64,000 nt of DNA, from the NCBI RefSeq assembly GCF_024343775.1, contig NZ_RJUF01000019.1, forward strand, positions 1 through 64,000, in the 5' to 3' direction. Each line of letters starts with the position of its first letter. Position 1 is the first letter of the stretch. A program made the translations under genes and the position numbers. This document shows positions 63,746-64,000 of the stretch, piece by piece. The notes under the pieces are model-generated. The model made no database searches. It saw only the letters and a list, made by a program, of their open reading frames with translations, and was not told the DNA's origin. This DNA is from Lacihabitans soyangensis (GTDB taxonomy: Bacteria > Bacteroidota > Bacteroidia > Cytophagales > Spirosomataceae).

Positions 63746-64000
63746 CTGTTCGCATCAGCCATTCTAACAATTTTTGGAGTAAACTTAGCCAAAACTTTAA
63801 CCAAATCTTTTTGTGCTGAAATGACATCGTTTATGTCCTTGTAGACCATTGGTGCCTCGTCTAAATCACCACCGATTAATTCAATACCAAAATCATTTAG
63901 CACTTTGTTCATAGAATTTTTGGTTATCGAATTTAGGGCAGCAGTTCTGCTCATCAGCCTTCCTGCTCCATGCGAAGCTGAATTAATTGAAGATTCATTT
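63724..64000 (-). CDS. rtcB: RtcB-family RNA-splicing ligase, C-terminal part
   Basis: The minus-strand frame is open to the right edge of the window, so the 5' part is missing. The visible end reads NSASHGAGRLMSR, the active-site motif of RtcB in which the His is guanylylated, then AALNSITKNSMNKVL, GGDLDEAPMVYKDINDVI and VRMADANRKEGRED at the terminus. RtcB ligates 2',3'-cyclic phosphate to 5'-OH RNA ends, in repair. An internal Met at 63954 is not the true start. Confidence 0.92.
   Translation of the reverse strand, partial: NESSINSASHGAGRLMSRTAALNSITKNSMNKVLNDFGIELIGGDLDEAPMVYKDINDVISAQKDLVKVLAKFTPKIVRMADANRKEGRED

Overview
The window comes from a low-GC member of the Bacteroidota, most likely of the Cytophagales type. 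The signs are a complete porP/sprF-gldK-gldL-gldM-gldN type IX secretion (T9SS) locus, a SusC/SusD pair, outer-membrane proteins with a CHU_C-type gliding C-terminal domain, DUF4271 next to hemD, many lipoproteins, weak ribosome-binding sites and -7 promoter boxes of the TAnnTTTG type. The genus cannot be fixed from the sequence alone. No tRNA, rRNA, CRISPR array, prophage or intact insertion sequence was seen.

Layout. Positions 1-5799 (+) hold most of an ebo cluster: eboB (cut by the left edge), eboC, eboD, eboE and eboF. This set is known from cyanobacterial scytonemin export and from scattered bacteria and algal endosymbionts. The gaps between these genes carry several different small repeats. 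Directly downstream lies a small antitoxin/PIN-toxin module whose toxin is frameshifted, followed by a decayed second copy of the eboF 3' end. Positions 6.7-24.2 kb are all on the minus strand: RluA-type pseudouridine synthase, PhoR/PhoB-type two-component pair, a secreted hypothetical protein, an orphan maltokinase, a DPP-IV-like peptidase, two FG-GAP/VCBS lipoproteins (one with a c-type haem motif, one with an ASPIC/UnbV domain), then SusD and SusC.

Positions 24.6-32.9 kb hold surface proteins (lamin-tail and CHU_C types), a MoxR/ChlI-like AAA+ ATPase, mgsA, DUF4271 and hemD. Positions 33.0-38.7 kb (+) are the T9SS operon. Positions 38.8-53.8 kb are mixed: a TonB-dependent receptor, gatB, a TlpA-like lipoprotein, proC immediately followed by a subclass B1 metallo-beta-lactamase lipoprotein with all six zinc ligands, an Lrp regulator, DUF4126, yicC, argS, a universal stress protein, an ABC permease and gamma-glutamyltranspeptidase. 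Positions 53.9-64 kb hold an MG2-domain surface protein, an alpha/beta-hydrolase-like lipoprotein, ftsH with rsfS, birA, a GH63/MGH1-like glycosidase and the C-terminus of an RtcB RNA ligase cut by the right edge.

Most noteworthy signals: (1) the ebo cluster, whose EboF lacks three of the seven canonical phosphodiesterase metal ligands and whose EboD departs from AroB; (2) four sequences matching the sigma-54 -24/-12 layout with identical spacing, placed before gldK (two), a CHU_C-type protein and the MG2 protein, suggesting a shared RpoN-dependent surface/secretion regulon; (3) the lipoprotein B1 metallo-beta-lactamase; (4) the toxin-antitoxin cassette flanked by an eboF 3'-end remnant.
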